NCBI GenBank assembly: GCA_910584055.1 | Contig: CAJTZS010000021.1 | Coordinates: 6,976-70,975 of the forward strand | Origin: an uncultured Muribaculaceae bacterium | Lineage (GTDB): Bacteria; Bacteroidota; Bacteroidia; Bacteroidales; Muribaculaceae | DNA length: 64,000 bases | Reading direction: 5' to 3' | In this document: positions 34,115 through 42,922 of the stretch, in pieces | Layout: every line of letters begins with the position of its first letter | Position numbering within the stretch: position 1 is the first letter of the stretch | Notes under the pieces: generated by a model | Seen by the model: only the letters and a program-made list of their open reading frames with translations | The model's database searches: none | What the model was told of the DNA's origin: nothing | Program-made: the position numbers and the translations under genes

Positions 34115-35425
34115 AAATATCTCGGCTCGCATCGAGTCCGGATCGTTGGGGTCGATGCCGAGAAGGCGGACTCGTGTCAGAGTGTTGATAAGTTCAGGGC
34201 GGAGGGGGGTTGTTACGCGTATGTAATTGCGTGTGAAACCATGCATTTCCGAGCCCCCACGGGCAGGATGCTCCCAAAGCACTTCAGCTATCATGCCTTC
34301 ATGCGCCCGGTAAAAGCTGTCAAACTTGGTGTCGGAAATTTTCGTGAGCACGTTCACCCTGCGGTGACGTTCGGCCGGCGCCACCGGATCGCCGAGTTGC
34401 AAAGCGGCGGTGCCTGGCCGTTCGGAATAAGGGAATACGTGCAGACGCGTTATAGGGAGAGACTTGATGAATTCCAGCCCTTTCTCCCACTCCTCCGGAG
34501 TTTCGCCCCTTGCTCCGGCAATCACATCGACGCCTATGAAAGCATCGGGGATGAGTTTGCGGATCATCCCGATCCTCGATGCGAACAGCTGTGTGTCATA
34601 ATGGCGGTTCATCTTTTTGAGCACAGTATCGGAGCCCGCTTGCAGCGGTATGTGGAAATGGGGCATGAATGCCCTCGACTCTGCGGCGACCCACCTGATT
34701 ATGTCTTCAGAGAGCAGGTTTGGTTCGATTGATGATATCCTGTATCTTTCGATTCTGGCGACATTATCAAGGCTCTTTATAAGGTCGAAAAATGTTTCGC
34801 CCGTGTTTTTGCCGAAATCACCTATATTGACTCCGGTTATCACTATCTCTTTGGCTCCCTCTGCCGCGGCATCCTCCGCCATCTTCGTGAGCGTCGCTAT
34901 GGACCCTGAGCGGGATTTCCCTCTCGCGAAAGGTATTGTGCAGTAGGTGCAGAAATAGTCGCATCCGTCCTGCACTTTCAAAAAATACCGAGTCCTGTCG
35001 CCACGTTCGCAAGATGGAATGAAACTGTCGATCTGGCGGAATGGGGTCACTTCCATCTGCTTGTCGTGTGATTTCAACCACCTGTCCACATATTCTGCTG
35101 CCTTAAGTTTCTCGTTGGAGCCAAGCACTATGTCCACGCCGTCGATTGCTGCAACTTCCTCCGGCTTCAATTGGGCGTAGCAGCCCGTCACCACCATTGT
35201 GGCTTCAGGGTATCGGGTGGCGAGCCTCCGTATCAGCTGTCGCCCTTTTTTATCGGCGGTTTCAGTCACGGAGCAAGTGTTGACCACGATTATGTCGGGG
35301 ACATCGCCTCGTGCCACCCGGGAGACTCCCTTTTCAGCCAAAACTCGCCCTATCGCCGAGGTCTCGGCGAAATTCAATTTGCAACCGAGCGTATGGTACG
35401 CCGCTTTCAGATTCTTTTCATGCAT
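34112..35425 (-). CDS. mtaB: tRNA t6A37 methylthiotransferase MtaB
   Basis: A 437-residue radical-SAM enzyme converting t6A37 to ms2t6A37 in tRNA. N-terminal UPF0004 cysteines occur in HTLGCKLNFAE and VNTCSVTE. The radical-SAM cluster CDYFCTYC has its three cysteines at about 155, 159 and 162, and a TRAM-like C-terminal domain follows. A TAATTTTG box ends only about 6 bp before the ATG, so the mRNA may be leaderless. With tcdA in this window, it gives two enzymes acting on A37. Confidence 0.92.
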   Translation of the reverse strand: MHEKNLKAAYHTLGCKLNFAETSAIGRVLAEKGVSRVARGDVPDIIVVNTCSVTETADKKGRQLIRRLATRYPEATMVVTGCYAQLKPEEVAAIDGVDIVLGSNEKLKAAEYVDRWLKSHDKQMEVTPFRQIDSFIPSCERGDRTRYFLKVQDGCDYFCTYCTIPFARGKSRSGSIATLTKMAEDAAAEGAKEIVITGVNIGDFGKNTGETFFDLIKSLDNVARIERYRISSIEPNLLSEDIIRWVAAESRAFMPHFHIPLQAGSDTVLKKMNRHYDTQLFASRIGMIRKLIPDAFIGVDVIAGARGETPEEWEKGLEFIKSLPITRLHVFPYSERPGTAALQLGDPVAPAERHRRVNVLTKISDTKFDSFYRAHEGMIAEVLWEHPARGGSEMHGFTRNYIRVTTPLRPELINTLTRVRLLGIDPNDPDSMRAEIF

Positions 35426-35430
35426 GGCTG

Positions 35431-35438
35431 CAAAATTA
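35431..35438 (-). promoter_or_regulatory. -7 promoter box abutting mtaB
   Basis: TAATTTTG on the minus strand. The expected start falls within about 1-2 nt of the ATG at 35425, predicting a leaderless transcript. Confidence 0.5.
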
Positions 35439-35480
35439 ATAAAAAATCGGCAGAGGTGAAAAAATAAGGTGGAATGCTTG

Positions 35481-35509
35481 ACAAATGGGGTCTGGATTTA
35501 TTATCTTTG
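35481..35509 (+). promoter_or_regulatory. ftsX promoter
   Basis: TTGAC near 35479-35483, a spacer of about 19 bp, and the -7 box TATCTTTG at 35502-35509. The predicted leader is only 4-5 nt. Confidence 0.55.
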
Positions 35510-35517
35510 CAGATTGA

Positions 35518-36393
35518 ATGGAAAATAAAGAAGTAAAGATCTCATTCTGGGCCTCACATCTTACTACGATTGTGAGCGTGACCCTCGTGCTTTTGCTCGT
35601 GGGCATCATCGCTATGGTTTGGGTTGGAGCCAACAATGAGACGCGCCGCCTGCGTGAGCAGGTGGAGCTGTGCGCCGTATTGGCCGATTCCGTCGGCAAC
35701 GCGAGAGCTAACGACATAGGCATGCTGATAAGCAAAGAGCCGTTTTCAAAAAAAGTGGTTGTCATCTCAAAGGAGCAGGCCCTGAAGAACTGGACCGCGG
35801 ATACCGGTGAGAACCTTTCCGAACTATACGGCGTGAATCCGCTTAGTCCGGAAGTGTCTTTTACTTTGAAGGCGGATTGGAATACGGCCGCCCGTATAGA
35901 TGCTATCAAGAAAAGTGTGGCGGCAATTCCGGGGGTCGAGAGCGTTGATGCCCCGGAGTCGGAAATGGTGGAGGCTATGAATACGAATATAGCCGGGATG
36001 ACGATGGTGCTCGGCATAATTGCGGCCGTTATGGTCGTAATATCATTCGTGCTCATCAACAACACCGTGCAGCTGACCATATATTCGAGGAGGTTTACAA
36101 TCCATACGATGCAGCTTGTGGGGGCAACGGACGGATTCATTTCCCGTCCGGTCGTGATGAACAACGCTCTTTGTGGAATGGTTGCAGGTCTGTTGTCTTC
36201 GGTGCTGCTCGGTTCGGCAGTCGCTTTCGCTCCATATTTCGGCATTTCCGATGTAACGTCAATAGTCGGTTGGGAAACGTTCGGTGTAATTGCCGGTGGC
36301 ATGATACTTTTGGGGATGTTGCTTTGCTCGGTTACGGCATGGATAGCGACGGCAAGATATTTAAGAAAAGACTATGACGAGCTTTTCCGTTAG
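35518..36393 (+). CDS. ftsX: Cell division protein FtsX
   Basis: A 291-residue FtsX-family permease-like membrane protein that, with FtsE, couples cytokinesis to periplasmic peptidoglycan hydrolases. It has one N-terminal transmembrane segment (VTLVLLLVGIIAMVWVG), a periplasmic domain of about 100 residues with SKEQALKNW, and three C-terminal membrane segments. ftsE is not adjacent. It is the first gene of the ftsX-DUF3098-uppP-truB-queA run that is conserved across Bacteroidota (from general knowledge). Confidence 0.88.
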   Translation: MENKEVKISFWASHLTTIVSVTLVLLLVGIIAMVWVGANNETRRLREQVELCAVLADSVGNARANDIGMLISKEPFSKKVVVISKEQALKNWTADTGENLSELYGVNPLSPEVSFTLKADWNTAARIDAIKKSVAAIPGVESVDAPESEMVEAMNTNIAGMTMVLGIIAAVMVVISFVLINNTVQLTIYSRRFTIHTMQLVGATDGFISRPVVMNNALCGMVAGLLSSVLLGSAVAFAPYFGISDVTSIVGWETFGVIAGGMILLGMLLCSVTAWIATARYLRKDYDELFR

Positions 36394-36446
36394 GTCTTGA
36401 ATCCCACATTAAACATTTCACAATAAACATTTCACATTAAAACAGA
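36391..36446 (+). repeat. Heptamer array from the ftsX stop
   Basis: TAGGTCT (its TAG is the ftsX stop), TGAATCC, then ACATTAA/ACATTTC/ACAATAA/ACATTTC/ACATTAA units up to the DUF3098 start. Confidence 0.6.
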
Positions 36447-36447
36447 T

Positions 36448-36732
36448 ATGGCACTTCAGAATATAAAAAGTGAAAGAGATAGCCATAAGGATGGCCTTGA
36501 CAAGGTGAATGAATCTCAGCGGCCTTTCTCGAAAATCAATTTCTTGATGATGGGTGGCTGTCTCGCGCTTATAATCATAGGTTTCCTATTGATGAGTGGC
36601 GGCGGCACCAACGGCACGGATTTCAATCCTGAAGTTTTCAGCACCCGTAGAATAGTTGTCGGTCCGTTGCTCGCCTTCCTCGGGTTTCTGTTGATGGCTT
36701 TTTCCATCATCTGGAAACCTAAAAAGAAGTAG
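36448..36732 (+). CDS. DUF3098 membrane protein
   Basis: A 94-residue protein with a charged N-terminus and two hydrophobic segments (INFLMMGGCLALIIIGFLLM and PLLAFLGFLLMAFSII), ending WKPKKK. It belongs to the DUF3098 family, found almost always between ftsX and uppP in Bacteroidota. Function is unknown, and a role in envelope or division is inferred from context only. Its TAG stop is the first unit of a heptamer array. Confidence 0.85.
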   Translation: MALQNIKSERDSHKDGLDKVNESQRPFSKINFLMMGGCLALIIIGFLLMSGGGTNGTDFNPEVFSTRRIVVGPLLAFLGFLLMAFSIIWKPKKK

Positions 36733-36818
36733 GCTTTAGGCTTTAGGTCTTAGAGCCATTCGGTGAAGCTTCTAAAGCCTTAAATTACACATTGAACATT
36801 AAACATTACACATTATAA
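36730..36818 (+). repeat. Heptamer arrays between DUF3098 and uppP
   Basis: From the stop codon in register: TAGGCTT, TAGGCTT, TAGGTCT, TAGAGCC. Then the block ATTCGGTGAAGCTTC, then TAAAGCC, then ACATTGA/ACATTAA/ACATTAC/ACATTAT units to just before uppP. Confidence 0.75.
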
Positions 36819-36821
36819 TAA

Positions 36822-37637
36822 ATGGAATGGCTTGACGCCCTTATTTTAGGTATAGTGCAGGGACTTGCGGAATATCTTCCCATCAGTTCCAGCGGACATC
36901 TTGAGATCTTTCGTCAGATTCTGGGTATAGACCTCCCGTCTGACCAGACTTTGCAGTTTGACATCATCCTGCATGCAGCTACGGTTTGCTCCACTTTGGT
37001 AATTCTATGGCCAATGTTTTCAAAGCTCTGTGTCAGCTTTTTTACTTTTCGCAAGGATAAAGACTTTTATTATGTCTGCAAGATACTTGTGTCCTGCATA
37101 CCGATTGCCATAGTCGGATTCCTTTTTAAGGATTGGGTCGAGCAGTTCTTCGGCAACGGACTTTTCGTTGTAGGCATATGTCTGTGTGTGACGGCTTTTT
37201 TGCTGACATTCGCCCATTATTCCGACCGCATGATTCCTGCCAACCGCGGGCGCGACATATCATGGTGGGATGCGTTCATTATAGGTTGCGCGCAGGCCGT
37301 GGCTGTCCTTCCAGGCCTTAGCCGCTCCGGCACGACGATCGCCACCGGTATCCTTCTCGGAGACAAGCGTGACCAGATGGCGCAGTTCTCATTCCTCATG
37401 GTTATAATCCCGATTCTCGGAGAGGCTCTTCTTGATGTCAAGGATATGCTGGCTCCGGATCCGGCAGTGCAGTCTACAGAAGTGGGGGCAGTGGCTCTGA
37501 TTGTAGGATTTGTTGCGGCGTTCGTTGTGGGCTGCTGTGCCTGCAAATGGATGATAGAGATTGTGAAGCGAGGTAAACTCGTATGGTTTGCTGCGTATTG
37601 CCTCATAATGGGTGTGATATGCATGCTCTGGCAATAA
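36822..37637 (+). CDS. uppP: Undecaprenyl-diphosphatase
   Basis: A 271-residue BacA-type membrane enzyme that dephosphorylates undecaprenyl pyrophosphate to recycle the lipid carrier of cell-wall synthesis, and contributes to bacitracin resistance. Both family motifs are present: EYLPISSSGHLEI (about residues 17-29) and GLSRSGTTIATG, with about eight membrane segments. It is in the ftsX-queA run and starts after a repeat-filled gap. Confidence 0.95.
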   Translation: MEWLDALILGIVQGLAEYLPISSSGHLEIFRQILGIDLPSDQTLQFDIILHAATVCSTLVILWPMFSKLCVSFFTFRKDKDFYYVCKILVSCIPIAIVGFLFKDWVEQFFGNGLFVVGICLCVTAFLLTFAHYSDRMIPANRGRDISWWDAFIIGCAQAVAVLPGLSRSGTTIATGILLGDKRDQMAQFSFLMVIIPILGEALLDVKDMLAPDPAVQSTEVGAVALIVGFVAAFVVGCCACKWMIEIVKRGKLVWFAAYCLIMGVICMLWQ

Positions 37638-37650
37638 GAGCTTGTTTAAC

Positions 37651-38391
37651 ATGGATTTTATAAGTGGAGAGATAATTGGTGTTGACAAACCGTTGGGCTG
37701 GACTTCGTTTGATGCCGTAAAGAGACTGCGCGGTGCGATACAGCGCAGGCTGAGGGTTAAGAAATTCAAGGTCGGCCATGCAGGAACGCTTGATCCTCTC
37801 GCCACCGGCGTATTGATCGTGTGCACAGGACGGGCGACAAGACAGATAGAATCTTTGCAGAACGGTTCAAAGGAATATATTGCGGAGATTACGTTGGGTG
37901 CCACAACCCCGAGTTTTGATCTTGAGACAGAGGTTGATGCCACATATCCGTGGGAACACATCACGCTTGAAGGTGTCAATAAAGTGTTGCCCAGGTTCAC
38001 GGGTAAAGTGATGCAGGTGCCTCCCGTTTTTTCAGCTGTGAAGGTTGACGGGAAAAGGGCATACAATTTAGCTCGCAAGGGTAAAGAGGTTGAGCTTAAG
38101 GCGAAACCTTTGGAGATAAAGGAAATAGAAGTCGTAAGCTTCGAGGCTCCTGTGCTTACTGTCAGGGTCGTCTGCAGCAAAGGCACATATATCCGTGCCC
38201 TCGCCCGCGACATAGGGGAGGCTCTTGGTTCGGGAGGGCATCTCACCGCTTTGCGCCGCACGAGGGTTGGTGAAATCCGCATAGAAGACTGCCTTTCCGT
38301 GGATAAGGCAGTGGATGTAATCACAAACGGACCGATTTCATTCCCCGATGATTATAAGATAAACAATTCAGTCACGGATGTGGCTGATTAG
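37651..38391 (+). CDS. truB: tRNA pseudouridine-55 synthase
   Basis: A 246-residue enzyme that makes pseudouridine 55 in the T-loop of tRNAs. The motif VGHAGTLDPLATG carries the catalytic Asp 48, with KGTYIRALARDIG later. ATG 37651 is chosen over an in-frame TTG at 37642. It begins 13 bp after uppP and ends 42 bp before queA, all on one strand. Confidence 0.95.
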   Translation: MDFISGEIIGVDKPLGWTSFDAVKRLRGAIQRRLRVKKFKVGHAGTLDPLATGVLIVCTGRATRQIESLQNGSKEYIAEITLGATTPSFDLETEVDATYPWEHITLEGVNKVLPRFTGKVMQVPPVFSAVKVDGKRAYNLARKGKEVELKAKPLEIKEIEVVSFEAPVLTVRVVCSKGTYIRALARDIGEALGSGGHLTALRRTRVGEIRIEDCLSVDKAVDVITNGPISFPDDYKINNSVTDVAD

Positions 38392-38433
38392 ACGCATATA
38401 AATAGCCGACGTGTCGGCAAAACAAACCTGATT

Positions 38434-39486
38434 ATGAAACTTTCACAATTCAAGTTTAAACTCCCTGAGGAGTTGATTGCACAGTATCCGGTCGAGAACC
38501 GGGACGAGTGCCGGTTGATGGTGGTTAACGCCAAGACAGGCGAAATTTCGCACCATATCTTTAAAGACCTTATCAATTATTTTGACGAAGGCGACGTGAT
38601 GGTCCTCAATGATACGAAGGTCTTTCCTGCGCGCCTTTATGGTAATAAGGAGAAGACCGGGGCATGCATAGAGGTATTCTTGCTCCGGGAATTGAACGCC
38701 GAGAATAAACTTTGGGATGTACTTGTCGAGCCTGCCCGTAAGATACGTATCGGCAATAAACTCTATTTCGGAGAAGACGAGTCGATGGTGGCAGAGGTTA
38801 TCGACAATACCACTTCGCGCGGTCGCACGCTCCGTTTCCTTTATGACGGTCCCCATGATGAATTCAAGGCCGCTCTCTATGCTCTTGGCGAGACCCCGCT
38901 TCCCGAGTATATCAAACGTAAGGCCGAGCCGGAGGATGCAGAGCGTTACCAGTGTATTTATGCAGACAAGGAGGGCGCAGTCATGGCTCCGGCCGCCGGC
39001 ATGCATTTCAGCCGCGAGTTGCTGAAGCGGCTTGAGATCAAAGGTGTGGAGCGGGGATTCCTTACCTTGCATTCCGGTCGCGGCAATTTCAAGGAGATAG
39101 ATGTCGAGGACCTCACCAAGCACCGTATGGACAGCGAGGAGGCTATCGTGGATGGTGACCTCGTGGATTTGGTGAATGCCGCCAAAGACAATGGCAAGAA
39201 CGTGTGTGCGGTGGGCACAAGTGTGCTCCGGGCACTTGCCACGGCCGTCTGCATGAACGGTCATCTGATGACTTACAGTGGATGGACAAACAAGTTCATA
39301 TTCCCGCCTTACGACTTCACCGTGTGCAACTCTCTTATCTCCAATTTCCACATGCCGCTGAGCACCATGCTTATGATGGTTTGTGCATTTGGGGGGTATG
39401 AGACCGTAATGAAAGCGTACGATGCTGCTATAAAGGAAAAATATCGCTTCGGCGCCTACGGTGACGCGATGTTGATTCTCCGCTAA
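38434..39486 (+). CDS. queA: S-adenosylmethionine:tRNA ribosyltransferase-isomerase
   Basis: A 350-residue enzyme that adds epoxycyclopentanediol to 7-aminomethyl-7-deazaguanine in tRNA during queuosine synthesis. The start KLSQFKFKLPEELIAQYP, RPEC-like NRDECRLMVV, AAGMHFSRELL and YSGWTNKFIFPPYDF are all standard. It is the last gene of the run and ends at a strong terminator. A long antisense reading frame across it is a codon-usage shadow. Confidence 0.95.
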   Translation: MKLSQFKFKLPEELIAQYPVENRDECRLMVVNAKTGEISHHIFKDLINYFDEGDVMVLNDTKVFPARLYGNKEKTGACIEVFLLRELNAENKLWDVLVEPARKIRIGNKLYFGEDESMVAEVIDNTTSRGRTLRFLYDGPHDEFKAALYALGETPLPEYIKRKAEPEDAERYQCIYADKEGAVMAPAAGMHFSRELLKRLEIKGVERGFLTLHSGRGNFKEIDVEDLTKHRMDSEEAIVDGDLVDLVNAAKDNGKNVCAVGTSVLRALATAVCMNGHLMTYSGWTNKFIFPPYDFTVCNSLISNFHMPLSTMLMMVCAFGGYETVMKAYDAAIKEKYRFGAYGDAMLILR

Positions 39487-39532
39487 AACTTGCGCGGCGG
39501 TTTATATCCCGAATATCATCTTAGCAATATTC

Positions 39533-39582
39533 AATCCCCGCGATTACGATGCAAATAATCGTAATCGCGGGGATTATTTTTT
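39533..39582 (+). terminator. Terminator of the ftsX-queA operon
   Basis: An 18-bp perfect stem (39533-39550 with 39558-39575), followed by ATTTTTTT. Confidence 0.9.
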
Positions 39583-39639
39583 TATAGTATGGCTTATAAG
39601 GTGCTGTTTGTTAGTTGTTTATGATTTATAAAATTCGGG

Positions 39640-39707
39640 CAAAAAAAAGATTAATTGTCTCCCGACAACTAATCCTCTAACCTTAAATCTAATACCATGA
39701 AAAACAC
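39640..39707 (-). ncRNA. Putative small RNA, copy B
   Basis: Minus-strand -7 box TAAATTTG (39712-39719), core GTTTTTCATGGTATTAGATT, then a terminator hairpin (GATTAATTGTC 39649-39659 with GACAACTAATC 39664-39674, GGGA loop on the RNA) and a T8 run (39641-39648). The transcript would be about 68 nt. The flanking genes queA and the helicase are both on the plus strand, so this copy is not the leader of any gene. The rest of the 39487-39941 gap holds the queA terminator, a REP-like palindrome and the helicase promoter. Confidence 0.65.
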
Positions 39708-39791
39708 GTTGCAAATTTAATACAAATATTTGTAACAAAAAAATATTTAATCAATATTTTTAGTGTCTTTATGATATTTTAACGGGTCGGC

Positions 39792-39811
39792 GGATGCACC
39801 GGGGTGCATCC
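39792..39811. repeat. REP-like palindrome
   Basis: GGATGCACC-GG-GGTGCATCC followed by CTAC. Same family as 51145 and 53019. Confidence 0.75.
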
Positions 39812-39862
39812 CTACTCACATCGTCTGCGTTTTTTAGATTAGGCTATGTGGAAAAGTTTTTG

Positions 39863-39870
39863 TAAATTTG
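39863..39870 (+). promoter_or_regulatory. -7 promoter box for the DEAD-box helicase
   Basis: TAAATTTG, giving a leader of about 67 nt before ATG 39942. Confidence 0.5.
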
Positions 39871-39941
39871 TAAGTTATATCGCGGAAGATAGGGAAATTC
39901 AGCTATCAATGCGTTATAGATAATATAGATAGAAATTACTT

Positions 39942-41966
39942 ATGGAAATTGACAAAGAGAAAGAATTAGATAAAGAATTGTTTTCGGATGCCGAGGATAT
40001 TGTGAACAATGACGTGCCTACGGAGAAAGTTGAGGAGGAAATCCTCCCGGAGGCGGAGGAGGTTGTGGTTGAGGATGCGCCTGAACTTAAGACCTTTGCA
40101 GAATTAGGCGTCAACGATACTTTCCTGCGCGGAATCACCGAGATGGGCTTCGTGCATCCGATGCCCATTCAGGAGATGGTTATTCCCCATCTCCTTGAGA
40201 AGGAGGGTGATGTTGTAGGTCTCGCGCAGACGGGTACAGGAAAAACTGCGGCTTTCGGTCTGCCGGTGCTTCAACGCATTGATGTGGATAAACGTGTGCC
40301 CCAGGCATTGATTATCGCTCCAACCCGCGAGTTGTGTCTCCAGATTGCCGGCGATCTTGCCGATTTCTCGAAATATGCCGAAGGCATCAAGATTCTTCCG
40401 GTATACGGAGGGTCGAGCATAGAGAGCCAGATCCGCACTCTTGAAAAAGGTGTGCAGGTGATTGTTGCCACCCCCGGCCGTCTGATAGATCTTATCAAGC
40501 GCGGTGTCGTAAAACTTGAGAGCGTGCATACCGTTATCCTCGATGAGGCTGACGAAATGCTTAACATGGGCTTCCTCGACGATATCGACGAGATTCTGTC
40601 GCATGTGCCTGAAGACAGGAAGATGTTGATGTTCTCCGCCACGATGCCAAAGGAGATTGCCCAGATAGCCCGTAAATATATGCGTGATGCCGTGGAGTTT
40701 GTGGCTGGCAACCGCAACGAAGGCGCGAAGAATGTGCGCCATATCTACTATATGGTCAAGGCTCACGACAAATATCTTGCCCTGAAGCGTGTCGTTGACA
40801 ACAGTCCCAACATTTACGGTATAGTTTTCTGTCGCACTAAGAGGGAAACACAGGAAATTGCAGACAAACTGATTGCCGACGGTTATAACGCCGATTGCCT
40901 GCACGGCGATCTCTCACAGGCGCAGCGTGACCTGGCGATGAAGAAATTCCGCGATCATGTGACGCAGCTCCTTATCGCCACGGATGTGGCAGCCCGTGGT
41001 CTCGATGTGGATGACTTGACACACGTTATCAATTTTGGTCTTCCCGACGATGTCGCGGTCTACACTCACAGGAGCGGCCGAACGGGACGTGCTAACAAGA
41101 CCGGCGTTTCAGTGGCTATTATCCACTCCCGCGAGAAACATAAGATCAAGCTTATAGAGAAAAAGATCGGCAAAGAGTTCGAGTATCTGAAAGTGCCGAC
41201 TCCGGAGCATATTATCGAGAAGCAGTTGTATAATCTTGCCGACCGGCTCGAGAGGGTAGAGGTGAACGAAGGCGAGATAGCCAAGTATCTTCCCGGAGTG
41301 CGCAAGAAACTCGAATGGTTGTCGGAAGAGGATTTGCTGAAACGGCTGCTGTCGCTTGAGTTCAACCGTCTGTTGGCATATTATCAGAATATGCCTGATA
41401 TCGATCTCAATGAATCCGAGAAAGGGAAGAAAGGGAAGGATTCGGGATCGCGTGAAAAGAAAGATAAAGACCGTCGCGAGGCTGAACCCGGATACGAGCG
41501 TCTGATGATAAATATCGGTAAGTCGAACGGATTCTTCCCGGGTAATCTGATGGAACTGGTCAACAAGAATGTAAACGGAGCCAAACCGGTTATCGGGCGA
41601 ATCGACCTCCTTCCCGGTTATACGCTCTTCGATGTTCGTAAGGACGATGCCCAGCGCGTTCTCGATGCCCTGAGACATGTGGATTTCTTCGGTGACAAGA
41701 TCAATGCAGAAGTTGCGACCGATCGCGATTATGCCGCCGACAGCAAAGGTAAAGGGAAAAGGGAAAGAGGTAAAAGAGAGAAGCGCGAAGATAAGAGGAG
41801 CGAGCGCGGAGACCGTCGCAAGGACCGTTCTGCCAGATCTGAAAAGAGGAAAGATAAGAAAGATAAGAAAAGCAAATCTTCAAAAAAGGAGAAAAAAGAT
41901 AAAAAAGGAAAGAATGAGAAGAAGCCGAAATATAACGGCAATTACGATATATTCATGAAAAAATGA
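39942..41966 (+). CDS. DEAD-box ATP-dependent RNA helicase
   Basis: A 674-residue RNA helicase of the DeaD/CsdA type. An acidic extension of about 45 residues precedes the Q-motif region. AQTGTGKTAA, PTREL, DEADEML, SAT and HRSGRTGR are intact. A DbpA-type RNA-binding domain (YERLMINIGKSNGFFP) spans about 510-590. The last 80 residues are a Lys/Arg/Glu/Asp-rich disordered tail. It probably remodels rRNA or mRNA, especially in the cold (family knowledge). It is monocistronic. Confidence 0.93.
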   Translation: MEIDKEKELDKELFSDAEDIVNNDVPTEKVEEEILPEAEEVVVEDAPELKTFAELGVNDTFLRGITEMGFVHPMPIQEMVIPHLLEKEGDVVGLAQTGTGKTAAFGLPVLQRIDVDKRVPQALIIAPTRELCLQIAGDLADFSKYAEGIKILPVYGGSSIESQIRTLEKGVQVIVATPGRLIDLIKRGVVKLESVHTVILDEADEMLNMGFLDDIDEILSHVPEDRKMLMFSATMPKEIAQIARKYMRDAVEFVAGNRNEGAKNVRHIYYMVKAHDKYLALKRVVDNSPNIYGIVFCRTKRETQEIADKLIADGYNADCLHGDLSQAQRDLAMKKFRDHVTQLLIATDVAARGLDVDDLTHVINFGLPDDVAVYTHRSGRTGRANKTGVSVAIIHSREKHKIKLIEKKIGKEFEYLKVPTPEHIIEKQLYNLADRLERVEVNEGEIAKYLPGVRKKLEWLSEEDLLKRLLSLEFNRLLAYYQNMPDIDLNESEKGKKGKDSGSREKKDKDRREAEPGYERLMINIGKSNGFFPGNLMELVNKNVNGAKPVIGRIDLLPGYTLFDVRKDDAQRVLDALRHVDFFGDKINAEVATDRDYAADSKGKGKRERGKREKREDKRSERGDRRKDRSARSEKRKDKKDKKSKSSKKEKKDKKGKNEKKPKYNGNYDIFMKK

Positions 41967-42189
41967 AGCGCCTTATCACCGAAAATAGTGAAGTTGTTTA
42001 AACTAATTTTTTATTAACATTTGCAGGGATATTTTGAGCAGGTTTCTTTCATCGAAGAGGCGGCAACCTTTCGGTTGGCGGCGATGAGAGGGAAGAAAGA
42101 TGCCAAAATAGGCCGCAAAGGTTAATAAAAGAATAAACAACTCTCTGTTTTTAACATTCGTAAATTAGTTTAAACAACTTCAGTTGCTT

Positions 42190-42849
42190 ATGAGAAAAAT
42201 CGGTATATTTTTGATGATGGTGGCGATGCTTATGCCATTGTTTGCAAAAGGGCAGAAAGAGCTGCCGGATACCCTTACCGCCTCTGACGCCTTTGTTGCG
42301 CTGCCTATTTCCGTGCTCGACCTTTTAGACCGCTCGCGTCGCCTCGACATGCTTGATTATTATGCTGCCGACAGCATAGCCAAGGTGCCCAACGCGATGG
42401 AGGGGCTGTCTTATCTCGACAAGGTGACTCCCGATTATCTCAAGGCAAATCTAACGCCGGTGACCACCATAGCCGTCAAGGTGCTTCCCTCAAAAAACGG
42501 GGATATAGTGATGACGGCTTATACTATCGGAGACAAGGATCAGGCATACGACACAGACTTGCGTTTTTTCGGTTCCGGGTATCAGGAGCTTAAGCGTGAT
42601 AAATATATCAGGATAGCGACCCTCGATGATTTTTTCGATTATCCAGACAAAGCGGCGAAGAAACTCGTGGCAGAACTTGTGCCGTTTCCTACGGTGCGTT
42701 ACGAACCGGATCCGACAGGCACCGGCATGACAGCCCAACTCACTGTCGGTCAGTTTATGAGTGCAGATGATTATGCCCGCATCAAGAGTTTTATGCGTCC
42801 GCAACTTCATTATCGTTGGGACGGCTCCAAATTCAATTTGGAGAAATAG
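42190..42849 (+). CDS. DUF3256 family secreted protein
   Basis: A 219-residue Bacteroidales protein of the DUF3256 family, function unknown. It has a signal peptide (IGIFLMMVAMLMPLFAKG) and a compact domain with LPDTLTASDAFVALPIS and SVLDLLDRSRRLDMLDYY, typical of the family. The frame reaches back to a TTG at 42184, but ATG 42190 is preferred. It lies upstream of gltX, which has its own promoter box. Confidence 0.78.
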   Translation: MRKIGIFLMMVAMLMPLFAKGQKELPDTLTASDAFVALPISVLDLLDRSRRLDMLDYYAADSIAKVPNAMEGLSYLDKVTPDYLKANLTPVTTIAVKVLPSKNGDIVMTAYTIGDKDQAYDTDLRFFGSGYQELKRDKYIRIATLDDFFDYPDKAAKKLVAELVPFPTVRYEPDPTGTGMTAQLTVGQFMSADDYARIKSFMRPQLHYRWDGSKFNLEK

Positions 42850-42860
42850 CTGAAATAGAT

Positions 42861-42868
42861 TAATTTTG
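42861..42868 (+). promoter_or_regulatory. -7 promoter box for gltX-waaA
   Basis: TAATTTTG, giving a leader of about 50 nt that contains a small AGCGC/GCGCT hairpin. Confidence 0.5.
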
Positions 42869-42922
42869 CATTATGGAAGCGCATGAAAAGCGCTCTAATT
42901 ACACGAATAGACAACTTACATT

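Noticed and set aside
38443..39351. 302-codon open frame antisense to queA
   Set aside because: It is fully inside a clear queA gene, has no family features, and similar long antisense frames appear over other GC-balanced genes here (35436-36302, 40104-40904, 42998-43756).
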